From positions 2,480,001 through 2,544,000 of the forward strand of contig NZ_BAAAPK010000001.1 of assembly GCF_039531105.1 (NCBI RefSeq): a DNA stretch of 64,000 bases, read 5' to 3'. Source of the stretch: Microbacterium lacus (GTDB lineage: Bacteria > Actinomycetota > Actinomycetes > Actinomycetales > Microbacteriaceae). The stretch's first letter is position 1. Each line of letters opens with the position of its first letter. The position numbers were made by a program, and so were the translations under genes. Positions 56,435 to 64,000 of the stretch are shown here, piece after piece. Under the pieces are notes generated by a model. That model had not been told where the DNA came from and did no database searches. It saw nothing but the letters and a program-made list of their open reading frames with translations.

Positions 56435-57505
56435 ATGTCACACAACATCGTGCAGACACCGCCGACGAACAGCTCACCGGCTGATCCGACACCGCACTCC
56501 CGTCTCAGGAGTGCGAAAGCACTGTGGAAGCGGATCCTGCCGAAGAGCTATCTGATCCTGGTGCTCATCGTCATCATCATCGTTGGCTACTACGCCTCAG
56601 CCGATTTCCTCACGATCCGGAACGCCGAGAACGTCATTGCCGCCGCATCCATCGTCGCGGTGCTCGCCATCGGCCAGTTCTTCGTGATCCTCACCGGGGG
56701 CATCGACCTCTCGGTCGGATCCATCCTGGCGATGTCGACGGTGATCGTCGCCCTGACTCTGCAAACGGGGATGTCCGCGGGGCTGTCCGTCGCCTTCACC
56801 CTGTTCTGCTGCGCGATGGCGGGACTCATCAACGGTCTTCTGGTCGTCTGGCTGCGGATCCCGCCGTTCATCGCGACTTTGGCGATGATGAGCGCTGTCA
56901 AGGGGTTCAGTTACATCATCCAGTCGACGAGCCTGATCCAGATTCTCGATCAGTCGTTCATCGAGGCCTTCGCCACCGGGACGATCCTCGGCATCCGAAA
57001 CCCCGTCGCCATCTTCCTGGTGGTCACGATCATCGCGGCGCTCGTGGCGAAGTTCACCACGTTCGGTCGATCGCTCTACGCGATCGGAGGCAACCCCGAG
57101 GCCGCGCGCCTGTCCGGCCTGCCCGTGGCAAGGAACCTCATCATCACGTACACGATGTCCGGCTTCCTGGCGGGGCTGGCAGGCCTCATCGCAGCCGCGC
57201 AGCTGCGCCAGGGCAGCTCCCTCATCGGAGTGGGCTACGAACTCGACGCGATCGCCGCGGTCGTGGTCGGCGGCGCCTCGCTCATGGGTGGCAAGGGCGA
57301 CCCGATCAGCGCGGTCATCGGCGTGTTCGTCCTGGCCACGATCATCAACATCATGAACCTGGTCGGCATATCCTCCGAACCGCAGCTGGTCATCAAGGGC
57401 GCTGTGATCGTGATCGCAGTGTTCCTCTCCAGCGCGGGAGGCGTCCAGCGGATCTCCGGATTCTTCTCGAAGAGATTCGGCAGGGCGCGACCCGTCACCG
57501 CCTGA
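56435..57505 (+). CDS. Ribose-type ABC transporter permease (RbsC-like)
   Basis: 356-residue permease of the BPD_transp_2/RbsC family. Helices include YLILVLIVIIIVGYYASADFL and VLAIGQFFVILTGGIDLSVGSILAMS, and the conserved YAIGGNPEAARLSGLPV and GGASLMGGKGDPISAVIGVFVLATIINIMNLVGI segments are present. The N-terminal ~40 residues are polar and cytoplasmic. It completes the importer with the two upstream gene products. Confidence 0.95.
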   Translation: MSHNIVQTPPTNSSPADPTPHSRLRSAKALWKRILPKSYLILVLIVIIIVGYYASADFLTIRNAENVIAAASIVAVLAIGQFFVILTGGIDLSVGSILAMSTVIVALTLQTGMSAGLSVAFTLFCCAMAGLINGLLVVWLRIPPFIATLAMMSAVKGFSYIIQSTSLIQILDQSFIEAFATGTILGIRNPVAIFLVVTIIAALVAKFTTFGRSLYAIGGNPEAARLSGLPVARNLIITYTMSGFLAGLAGLIAAAQLRQGSSLIGVGYELDAIAAVVVGGASLMGGKGDPISAVIGVFVLATIINIMNLVGISSEPQLVIKGAVIVIAVFLSSAGGVQRISGFFSKRFGRARPVTA

Positions 57506-57575
57506 CGCCCACCTCGGCCGGCATCCGTCGGCGACATCGACCATCGATCATCGACACCGGAAGGGGGTGTTCGTC

Positions 57576-58658
57576 TTGCCTCGAAACAGCAATTCAAGCG
57601 GCCGCGGGCCACGAATGGTGGATGTCGCCAACCTCGCGGGGGTATCCCACCAGACCGTGTCGCGCGTCATCAACGGCACGGGCAACGTCGCCCCCGATAT
57701 GCGCGCTCGCGTCGAAGTGGCGATCGAACGCCTCCGCTATCGGCGCAACCCTGCGGCCCGTGCGCTCGCGACGAGCCGCAGCATGAACATCGGAGTCGTC
57801 AGCTACGGGCTGGCGCAGTACGGTCCATCACTCGCCCTCAAGGGCATCGCCGACGAGGCGCGTGCTGCCGGTTACGCGACCAGCCTGGTGAGTCTGGTCG
57901 ATGTCGATCGCGCGAACATGCGAGAGGCCCTCGACCACCTCGTCGCGGACTCGGTGGACGGGATCATCATCCTCGCCCCGATCGACGCGGCGTTGACCGC
58001 GATCGACGGTTTGGATGCCGGGGGTGCGCCGCTGGTGATCTGGCAGCCCGGGGCCGACGAAGGAGAGCACCGCGTTGTCACCGATGAGATCTCCGGCGCG
58101 CGGATCGCGACAGAGCATCTCTTGAGCCTCGGACACCCCACAGTCCATCATGTGAGCGGGCCGGAGGGCTGGCTGGGCACAACCGCTCGACTGCGGGGCT
58201 GGTCCCGTGCACTGTCCGAGCACGGGCTGGTCGCGCACCCTCCTGTCGACGGCGACTGGACCACCCGGTCGGGCTACGAAGCCGGACTGCGGCTCGCCCG
58301 CGACGCACGGGTCACAGCGGTGTTCGCCGCGAACGACCAGATGGCGCTCGGGGTCATCAAAGCCATGGCGGATGCCGGGCGGTCGGTACCGGGTGAGGTC
58401 AGCGTCGTCGGGTTCGACGGGGTTCCGGAGTCGGAGTTCTTCCGCCCCAGCCTGACCACGGTGCGCTTCGACTTCGCCGATGTCGGCCGACGTGCAGTCG
58501 ACCACATCCTCGACCTCATGCACGGCATCGCTCCGGAGTCGCCTCCGCGCGTCCTTCCGCAGCTCATCGTGGGAGGCAGCAGCGGCGCCGCCCCGACCAC
58601 CACTGTCGACTCCCCGCAAACGATCCGCTCGCACACGAACAGAAGGACACGATCATGA
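57576..58658 (+). CDS. LacI-family transcriptional regulator (first of twins)
   Basis: About 360 residues. The HTH region is RMVDVANLAGVSHQTVSRVINGTGNVAPDMRARVEVAIERLRYRRNPAARALA, followed by a periplasmic-binding-like sensor domain (AVFAANDQMALGVIKAMADAG; VVGFDGVPESEFFRPSLTTVRFDF). TTG at 57576 sits 9 bases after GGAAGGGG and is preferred; GTG at 57567 is an alternative. Its stop overlaps the aldo/keto reductase start. It is closely similar to the LacI protein at 62086 in HTH, spacing and C-terminal motifs, so both may recognise related operators. It probably controls this transporter operon. Confidence 0.9.
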   Translation: MPRNSNSSGRGPRMVDVANLAGVSHQTVSRVINGTGNVAPDMRARVEVAIERLRYRRNPAARALATSRSMNIGVVSYGLAQYGPSLALKGIADEARAAGYATSLVSLVDVDRANMREALDHLVADSVDGIIILAPIDAALTAIDGLDAGGAPLVIWQPGADEGEHRVVTDEISGARIATEHLLSLGHPTVHHVSGPEGWLGTTARLRGWSRALSEHGLVAHPPVDGDWTTRSGYEAGLRLARDARVTAVFAANDQMALGVIKAMADAGRSVPGEVSVVGFDGVPESEFFRPSLTTVRFDFADVGRRAVDHILDLMHGIAPESPPRVLPQLIVGGSSGAAPTTTVDSPQTIRSHTNRRTRS

Positions 58659-59602
58659 CCATCCGCAAACTGGGCCGAACCGGACTCTCGGTGTCCGATG
58701 TGTGCGTCGGGACCTCCGCGCTCGGCAGCTTCCCCGCGCAGTACGGCTACGAAGTGGACGAGGACACTGCCGTCGCCACCATCCGGCGGGTCTTCGAAGG
58801 GCCGTTCACGTTCATCGACACGTCGAACGAGTACGGCGGCGGCGCGAGCGAGGAGCGCATCGGACGCGCCATCGCAGAGCACGGTGGGATTCCCGAGGGG
58901 TTCGTCGTCGCGACGAAGGTCGATCCGCTGCCCGGGTCGACCGACTTCTCGGGCGCCCGCGTTCGCCGCTCGGTGGAGGAGAGCCTTGTCCGCCTCGGCG
59001 TCGACACCCTCCAGCTGGTCTACCTTCACGACCCCGAGAAGATCACTTTCGAAGAGGGCGTGGCTGCTGGCGGTCCGCTGGAGGCTCTGATCGATCTTCG
59101 CGACCAGGGCGTCATCGAGCACCTGGGGGTTGCCGGCGGGCCCATCGACCTCGAGCTGCAGTATCTCGCGACCGACGCGTTCGACGCGGTGATCAGCCAC
59201 AACCGCTACACCCTCATCGACCAGACGGCCGAGCCGCTCTTGGACGACGCGCAGCGCCGCGGCGTCGCATTCGTCAATGCCGCCCCATTCGGCGGCGGGA
59301 TGCTCGTGCGCGGAGCTCGCGCCGTTCCGACGTACTGCTACGCCCCCGTGTCGGAGGCCACGGTGAAGCGGGCCCTCGCGATGGAAGCGCTGTGCGAGCG
59401 CCATGGCGTGCCGCTCGCCGCGGCCGCGTTGCAGTTCTCCACTCGCGATCCACGCGTCGCGTCGACGATCGTCGGCATGTCGCGGCCGGACCGAGTCGAT
59501 CAGACGGTGGGGCTTCTCGACCATCGCATTCCCGAGGAGCTGTGGGCCGAGCTGCTCCCCCTCGCCGCCATCGGCCGACACGGCCACGAGACAGCTGCCT
59601 GA
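58655..59602 (+). CDS. Aldo/keto reductase
   Basis: 315-residue NADP(H)-dependent aldo/keto reductase of the L-fucose/D-threo-aldose dehydrogenase-like group. Motifs: LGRTGLSVSDVCVGTSALGSF, FIDTSNEYGGGASEERIGRAI with the catalytic tyrosine, VATKVDPLPG with the lysine, LQLVYLHDPE, and IVGMSRPDRVDQTVGLL near the end. It starts within the LacI stop (ATGA). In the operon it may oxidise or reduce the imported carbohydrate or the keto-sugar made by the GMC enzyme. Confidence 0.9.
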   Translation: MTIRKLGRTGLSVSDVCVGTSALGSFPAQYGYEVDEDTAVATIRRVFEGPFTFIDTSNEYGGGASEERIGRAIAEHGGIPEGFVVATKVDPLPGSTDFSGARVRRSVEESLVRLGVDTLQLVYLHDPEKITFEEGVAAGGPLEALIDLRDQGVIEHLGVAGGPIDLELQYLATDAFDAVISHNRYTLIDQTAEPLLDDAQRRGVAFVNAAPFGGGMLVRGARAVPTYCYAPVSEATVKRALAMEALCERHGVPLAAAALQFSTRDPRVASTIVGMSRPDRVDQTVGLLDHRIPEELWAELLPLAAIGRHGHETAA

Positions 59603-59624
59603 ACGCTTCACGGAAGGAATCGAA

Positions 59625-61277
59625 ATGGTAATCAAGCGCAACCCTGAAGATGTCGATGTCGTCATCGTGGGCGCCGGGGCCGGGGGTGCAACCGCCGCAA
59701 AGGTGTTGACCGAGGCAGGACTGCGGGTCGTCGGCCTGGAGCGGGGACCCTGGCTCAAACCCGAGCATGCGTCCGGCGACGAACTGAAGTTCCTCAATCG
59801 CAATTTCATCTGGCAGGACCCGAAGATCAAGCCCCGCACCTTCCGCGCGAACGACTCCGAAGAAGCGGTGATCACGAACTTCTCCGCCACACCGCAGGTC
59901 GTCGGCGGCGGAACGACGCACTGGGGCGGCATGGTTCCCCGAATGGCCGAGAGCGACTTCAAGCTCCGCAGCCTGCACGGCGACGTGCCGGGTGCCAGCA
60001 TCGTGGACTGGCCCATCTCCTACGCTGAGCTCGAGCCGTACTACACCCGCGTCGAGTGGGAGTTCGGCACCTCCGGACTGGCAGGGGCGAACAAATGGGA
60101 GGCCTGGCGCAGCCGCGGGTATCCGACCAAGCCATCCCCGCTGAGCCAGATCGGCCGGACCTTCGCCACCGCGATGGCCAAGATGGGTCACAGCACGTTC
60201 CCGATGCCTCAAGGCATGGTGACCGAGCCCTACCGCGGCCGCGAGCCGTTCAGCGAGAACGGCTTCTGGCAGCAGTATCCGGACCCCGGGACGGGCAAGT
60301 CCTCCACACTCATCTCGTTCATCCCGGATGCCGTCGCCACGGGCCTGTACGATCTCCGGTCGGACTGCTACGTCAGCGAGATCCTTGTCAGCAAGGACGG
60401 CAAGGCGACAGGTGTCCGCTACCAGGACGAGGACGGCGACGAGTTCGTCCAGAACGCGAAGGCCGTCATCGTGTGCGGTGGCGGCATTGAGACGCCGCGT
60501 CTGATGCTGATGTCCACGTCGGCTCTCTTCCCCGACGGGATCGCCAACAGCAGCGGCATGGTCGGCAAGAACGCGACGTTCCATCAGTACTCGTTCTCGG
60601 TGGGGCTCTTCGACCGCGAGGTGACCGACCCGCTGTACGGCTGGGCCGGGCACTACATGAGCCTGTGCTCGTTCGATTTCTACGAGACCGACACGAACCG
60701 GGGCCATATTCTCGGCTCGCTGATCTTCCCGTCGATGATCGGGCATCCCGTCAACTGGAGCTTTCCGGGTCGCCCGACGTGGGGGCAGTCGGCGAAGGAT
60801 GCCGATCGGGAGTTCTTCAACCACAGCATGAAGATCGGCATCCTGCTTCACGACCTTCCGGTCGAGTCGAACAGGGTGGATCTCGATCCGAACGTGAAGG
60901 ACGCCTGGGGTCTTCCGGTCGCGCGGATCACCCACACCCCGCACGCGAACGACTATGCGCACGAGAAATGGCAGGTCGCCAAGAACGGCGAGATTCTGGA
61001 GGCCGCCGGGGCGAAGAGGGTCATTCCCGTCAACATGGAGAGGATCACCGGCAACACTTCGCACGAGCTCGGCACCGTGCGCATGGGCGATGATCCGGCC
61101 ACCTCAGTCGTCGACCGCTGGTGCCGCTCGCACGACGTGCCGAACCTCTACGTCTTCGACGCGAGCTTCTTCCCGACGGCGACGGGCATCAACCCCGCGC
61201 TGACCATCATGGCGAACGCCTGGCGCTGCTCGGACCGGATCATCCAGGTGGACCGCCACGGCTGGACCGAAGACTGA
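59625..61277 (+). CDS. GMC-family FAD oxidoreductase, sugar dehydrogenase large-subunit-like
   Basis: 550-residue flavoprotein. N-terminal FAD loop DVVIVGAGAGGATAAKVLTEAG, then GGGTTHWGGMVPR, and the C-terminal THELGTVRMG-like SHELGTVRMGDDPATSVVDRW and PTATGINPALTIMANAWRCSD. The last resembles gluconate dehydrogenase and FAD-dependent glucoside 3-dehydrogenases. No signal peptide is visible, so it is cytoplasmic. The next gene encodes a gluconate-2-dehydrogenase-subunit-3-like partner, as in two-subunit sugar dehydrogenases. A role in 3-oxidation of a glycoside, as reported for CarA-type enzymes in Microbacterium, is an inference from family and context. Confidence 0.88.
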   Translation: MVIKRNPEDVDVVIVGAGAGGATAAKVLTEAGLRVVGLERGPWLKPEHASGDELKFLNRNFIWQDPKIKPRTFRANDSEEAVITNFSATPQVVGGGTTHWGGMVPRMAESDFKLRSLHGDVPGASIVDWPISYAELEPYYTRVEWEFGTSGLAGANKWEAWRSRGYPTKPSPLSQIGRTFATAMAKMGHSTFPMPQGMVTEPYRGREPFSENGFWQQYPDPGTGKSSTLISFIPDAVATGLYDLRSDCYVSEILVSKDGKATGVRYQDEDGDEFVQNAKAVIVCGGGIETPRLMLMSTSALFPDGIANSSGMVGKNATFHQYSFSVGLFDREVTDPLYGWAGHYMSLCSFDFYETDTNRGHILGSLIFPSMIGHPVNWSFPGRPTWGQSAKDADREFFNHSMKIGILLHDLPVESNRVDLDPNVKDAWGLPVARITHTPHANDYAHEKWQVAKNGEILEAAGAKRVIPVNMERITGNTSHELGTVRMGDDPATSVVDRWCRSHDVPNLYVFDASFFPTATGINPALTIMANAWRCSDRIIQVDRHGWTED

Positions 61278-61309
61278 GCACGCGTCAGCGACACGAAGGA
61301 GAGACGAAA

Positions 61310-62026
61310 ATGGGTCAAGCGGAATGGGTCACAGTGCCGATTTCCACGCGCGACGTCGAAGGGCCGATGTTCTTCACGCCTCATGAATGGGACACGATCG
61401 AGGCGGCGAGCGCCCGCATCATCCCGACCGATCACCACCCCGGTGCTCGCGAGGCGCGCGTGGTGCGGTTCATCGATCGCATGCTGGCGGGGACGCAGTT
61501 CATCTTCCCCGCGGCGGACGGCAACGGGTTCTTGCGGATGGAGGGCCGCGAGGAGGAGGCGTGGGCGGAGCGGATCCAGCAGCGGCGCGCCTTCTACCGC
61601 AACGGAGTCGTCCAGATGGACGCGTTGGCTCGAGAACGCGCGGGAGTGGACTTCGTCGAGCTCGACGACGAGGCGCAGGATGCCGTGCTCGAGCAGCTTT
61701 CGGGCGTCGAGCGTCCGCGCCCCTTCCTCGTGGCAGAGAAGGATGAGGCGGGGCTGGGCGGTGCGCCGGCGGGCAACCAACCGGTCAACGAGGATTTTCT
61801 GGAGTTCTTCCCTCTGCTCGTCCTGAACACCCGACAGGGTTTCTACGGCGACCCTGTCTACGGGGGCAACGAGAATCGCGTCGGCTGGGGCGTGATCGGG
61901 TTCGATGGCCCGCCGTCGCTGGCCTCGACGATGGACGGCAGCTATACGACGCGAAAGTACATGGTCGAGGGGGCCGAATGGCCGTACGACCAGCACCCGG
62001 CAGTGCTCCGGTACCGACGGAGCTGA
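61310..62026 (+). CDS. Gluconate 2-dehydrogenase subunit 3-like protein
   Basis: 238 residues. The first half reads like the Gluconate_2-dh3 domain: FFTPHEWDTIEAASARIIPTDHHPGAREARVVRFIDRML. The C-terminal part (VNEDFLEFFPLLVLNTRQGFYGDPVYGGNENRVGWGVIGFDGP) includes the family's G-D-P-x-Y-G-G-N motif. Such subunits accompany GMC sugar dehydrogenases and help maturation or electron transfer. Unlike many homologues it has no Tat signal. It starts 32 bp after the GMC gene. Confidence 0.9.
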   Translation: MGQAEWVTVPISTRDVEGPMFFTPHEWDTIEAASARIIPTDHHPGAREARVVRFIDRMLAGTQFIFPAADGNGFLRMEGREEEAWAERIQQRRAFYRNGVVQMDALARERAGVDFVELDDEAQDAVLEQLSGVERPRPFLVAEKDEAGLGGAPAGNQPVNEDFLEFFPLLVLNTRQGFYGDPVYGGNENRVGWGVIGFDGPPSLASTMDGSYTTRKYMVEGAEWPYDQHPAVLRYRRS

Positions 62027-62029
62027 TCG

Positions 62030-62072
62030 CGCCCGAGCGGCCCGGCCTCGCCGGGGTCGCGCCGCTCGGGCG
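62030..62072 (+). terminator. Terminator hairpin after the sugar dehydrogenase operon
   Basis: CGCCCGAGCGGC (62030-62041) and GCCGCTCGGGCG (62061-62072) pair perfectly over 12 bp, with an inner CCCGGC/GCCGGG. It directly follows the stop codon and precedes the CATAAT box (62074-62079) of the next gene. Confidence 0.8.
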
Positions 62073-62073
62073 G

Positions 62074-62079
62074 CATAAT
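62074..62079 (+). promoter_or_regulatory. Candidate -10 box of the second LacI gene
   Basis: CATAAT is close to TATAAT and ends 6 bases before the ATG at 62086, so the transcript may be almost leaderless. No clear -35 was found because the upstream bases are the hairpin. Confidence 0.45.
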
Positions 62080-62085
62080 GAGGGA

Positions 62086-63150
62086 ATGTCTGCGAGCTCG
62101 TTGCCACCGACCCCGCAGAGCGCGGTCCGCGAGCGTGCGGCATCCCGAAGCAAGGGCCCGCGCATGATCGATGTCGCCAGGCTCGCCGGGGTGTCGCAGC
62201 AGACCGTCTCCCGAGTCGTGGCCGGCGCGACCAATGTCGCGCCAGACATCCGGGAGCGTGTGGAGAAGGCGATCGCCCAGCTTCGGTATCGGCGCAATCC
62301 CGCAGCTTCGGCACTGGCCAGCAGCCGGACCATGACGATCGGCGTCGTCAGCTTCGAACTGTCGGTGCTCGGTCCGTCTGTCGCCCTCTACGGCATCTCT
62401 GAAGAAGCGCGAAAGCACGGCTACTCGACGCGACTGGTCACGCTCGGCTCCCTCGACCGGGAGACGATCCGTGCTGCACTGGATTCGATCGGCCCGGATG
62501 CCGTCGACGGCATCGTCGTGCTCGCGCCGCTCTACGAGGCTCTCGCGGTGCTTCAGGGACTTGACACCGACACCCCGATCGTCACGTTCGAACAGGGCAC
62601 TCCCCCGAGCCCGACGAGCATCTCCATCGACGAGGTGCGCGGCGCACGAATGGCCGTTCGTCATCTTCTGGACCTCGGCCATGAGACGGTATGGCACGTG
62701 CAAGGTCCGCCCGGGTGGATGGCGTCGACCGCCCGTGCCCGCGGATGGGCGGACGAACTCTCGGCCGCAGGTCGCGCGGCTCCTCCCCCGATCGCGACAT
62801 CGGACTGGTCGGCCGCCGAGGGCTACCGCGTAGGGCAGCAGCTCTCGCGCGACCGGAGCGTCACGGCTGTCTTCGCCGCCAACGATCCCTTCGCGCTCGG
62901 CCTCACGAAGGCGTTCGACGACGCGGGCCTTCGGGTTCCTGAAGACATCAGCGTCGTCGGGTTCGACAACGTCAAGGAGTCGCCGTTCTTCCGGCCGGCG
63001 CTGACGACCGTGACGCTCGACTTCGAGGCGATCGGGCACATCGCCGTGACGCGCATCCTGGCGATGATCAAGGGTGAGGCCGAGGGTGACATCCCGCTCA
63101 TCGAACCCGCACTGGTGATTCGCGACACCACCGCACCGCCTCGCCGCTGA
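62086..63150 (+). CDS. LacI-family transcriptional regulator (second of twins)
   Basis: 354 residues. HTH region: RMIDVARLAGVSQQTVSRVVAGATNVAPDIRERVEKAIAQLRYRRNPAASALASSRTMTIGVVSF, then a sensor domain (SVTAVFAANDPFALGLTKAFDDAG; VVGFDNVKESPFFRPALTTVTLDFEAIG). It shares long stretches of near identity with the LacI at 57576, implying local duplication. The palindrome GAGTTAGCGCTAACTC 201 bp downstream of its stop, before the amidase gene, is a natural LacI target. A short, unstructured N-terminal 25 residues precede the HTH. Confidence 0.92.
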   Translation: MSASSLPPTPQSAVRERAASRSKGPRMIDVARLAGVSQQTVSRVVAGATNVAPDIRERVEKAIAQLRYRRNPAASALASSRTMTIGVVSFELSVLGPSVALYGISEEARKHGYSTRLVTLGSLDRETIRAALDSIGPDAVDGIVVLAPLYEALAVLQGLDTDTPIVTFEQGTPPSPTSISIDEVRGARMAVRHLLDLGHETVWHVQGPPGWMASTARARGWADELSAAGRAAPPPIATSDWSAAEGYRVGQQLSRDRSVTAVFAANDPFALGLTKAFDDAGLRVPEDISVVGFDNVKESPFFRPALTTVTLDFEAIGHIAVTRILAMIKGEAEGDIPLIEPALVIRDTTAPPRR

Positions 63151-63160
63151 CGAGGTCCCG

Positions 63161-63183
63161 CAGGCAGGCAGGCAGGCAGGCAG
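63161..63183. repeat. Tetranucleotide repeat (CAGG)5CAG
   Basis: Perfect CAGG repeats directly after the LacI stop codon. It lies in a noncoding gap of 286 bp whose only other clear feature is the LacI-type palindrome. Confidence 0.9.
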
Positions 63184-63350
63184 TCGTCACGGGTCGGCCG
63201 AGGGATCTGGAGCGCCCGCCCGTAGCGATGCGCGCCGCGCCCCGATAGTGCGCTCTCTCAGTGTGGACCCCGACAACCGCGTCGCCTCGGCGCCGTTTTT
63301 ACGGAGCACTTTGGATGTAGGCCTTGCGCCTATGCCCAACCTGTGGTCGA

Positions 63351-63370
63351 CTGAGTTAGCGCTAACTCAG
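63351..63370. promoter_or_regulatory. Perfect LacI-type operator palindrome upstream of the amidase
   Basis: CTGAGTTAGCGCTAACTCAG is a perfect 20-bp palindrome centred on GCGC, 66 bases upstream of the amidase start. LacI-family operators have exactly this central CG symmetry. TTGCGC at 63324 could be a -35, but no matching -10 was found. Confidence 0.8.
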
Positions 63371-63436
63371 CGTCTCCTGGCAACGAGGCCCTTCTGGTGT
63401 TTCGGACAGCCTGATTCAAAGAAGAGAGAGAACGAG

Positions 63437-64000
63437 ATGATCGATCCGTACGTCGTCGCGGCGGTATCGCCTCGGACGTTCGCCGTGAAAAACCCCGGCG
63501 ATGCCCTGGCCAACGTCAAGCGAATCAATGAGTTCATCGACACGGCCGCCATGGTCGGCGCATGGGAGGGGTCCCCCGTCCGCCTCATCGTCATTCCCGA
63601 AATGGCGATTCAGGGGATGATCGCGAACACGCCGGGCAACCGCGCGCGGGAGGCGCACTTCGCCGTCACGATCCCCGGCCCCGAGACCGACGAGCTCGGC
63701 AAGAAGGCAAGGCAGTTGAACGCCTTCATCGCGGCCGAACTTTACATGGTCAAGGACGATGACTTCCCCGACCGCTACTTCAACGTGGCCTTCATCATCG
63801 ACCCGCAGGGCGAGGTCATCTACAAGCGCTACAAGGCGACCAGCGACGCGTACGAGGGCGGGATGCTGGGCAACATGAACCCGCACGACATCTTCGACGA
63901 GTTCGTCGAGAAGAAGGCCGACGGCGATGTCATGAACGCGATCTTCCCCGTCGCACGCACCGAGATCGGCAACATCGGCATCGCCATCTGCCACGAGGGG
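63437..64000 (+). CDS. Nitrilase-superfamily amidase, 3' end outside window
   Basis: The first 188 residues of a carbon-nitrogen hydrolase. The catalytic Glu is in LIVIPEMAIQG, the Lys is in VIYKRYKATSD, and the nucleophilic Cys is in IAICHEG at the right edge. FAVTIPGPETDELGKKARQ and FNVAFIIDPQGEVIYKRYK resemble aliphatic amidase/formamidase types rather than nitrilases proper. A loop around MLGNMNPHDIFDEFVEKKADGD is an insertion compared with simple members. The start at 63437 follows a GAAGAGAGAGAACGAG purine tract. It is preceded by a LacI operator, so expression is probably substrate-induced. Confidence 0.9.
   Translation, partial: MIDPYVVAAVSPRTFAVKNPGDALANVKRINEFIDTAAMVGAWEGSPVRLIVIPEMAIQGMIANTPGNRAREAHFAVTIPGPETDELGKKARQLNAFIAAELYMVKDDDFPDRYFNVAFIIDPQGEVIYKRYKATSDAYEGGMLGNMNPHDIFDEFVEKKADGDVMNAIFPVARTEIGNIGIAICHEG

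Overview
The window is about 70% GC, almost fully coding, with very short intergenic gaps, many 1-14 bp gene overlaps and frequent GTG starts. Together with an Lsr2 nucleoid protein, a RamA-like LuxR regulator, very frequent GGATGCC/GGCATCC words and many actinobacterial families, this points to a chromosomal segment of an actinobacterium of the Microbacteriaceae, most like Microbacterium. No rRNA, CRISPR array, intact insertion sequence or prophage was seen. One tRNA gene (Ala, anticodon CGC) is present.

Layout. 1-5060: a carbohydrate uptake operon (binding protein cut by the left edge, two MalF/MalG-type permeases, a glycogen-debranching-like glycosidase) without its own ATPase. 5039-17202: mixed housekeeping genes (YbaK, P1B-type metal ATPase, an AbiEi/DUF559 protein, leucine dehydrogenase-like enzyme, 4CL-like acyl-CoA ligase, tRNA-Ala, amidohydrolase, GNAT, GalU, 5-formyl-THF cyclo-ligase, FmdB, MscL). 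17225-21113: a 1230-residue helicase/nuclease-like protein whose ATPase and nuclease motifs look degenerate, overlapping a 69-residue partner. 21413-21961: an Ogt-like protein lacking the active-site cysteine. 22023-26971: an acetate/propionate module (ActP-like symporter, DUF485, PrpE) divergent from a RamA-like regulator. 27000-39100: Lsr2, pseudouridine catabolism (psuG-psuK), flavodoxin, MarR, a PadR-controlled ABC exporter operon, PdxH and several small unknowns. 39227-45364: divergent genes for a complete non-phosphorylative sugar-acid pathway (SDR, IlvD-type dehydratase, SMP-30 lactonase, FAH hydrolase, zinc dehydrogenase, IclR). 45438-53247: DinB, small kinase, serine hydrolase, PlsC, OhrR-Ohr, DUF429, DUF1990, FMN reductase, ZIP transporter. 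53668-64000: an RbsABC-type transporter operon with LacI, aldo/keto reductase, GMC oxidoreductase and gluconate-2-dehydrogenase-3-like subunit, then a second, closely similar LacI and a nitrilase-fold amidase cut by the right edge.

Between genes lie several 55-110 bp imperfect inverted repeats. At least three share the core GGCGTGTCGCC although their arms differ; two others share the arm word CACAACTCCT. They occur in divergent, convergent and tandem gaps, so they are not simply terminators. These repeats, the degenerate helicase/nuclease, the cysteine-less Ogt, and the twin-LacI oxidoreductase/amidase locus are the points most worth following up.
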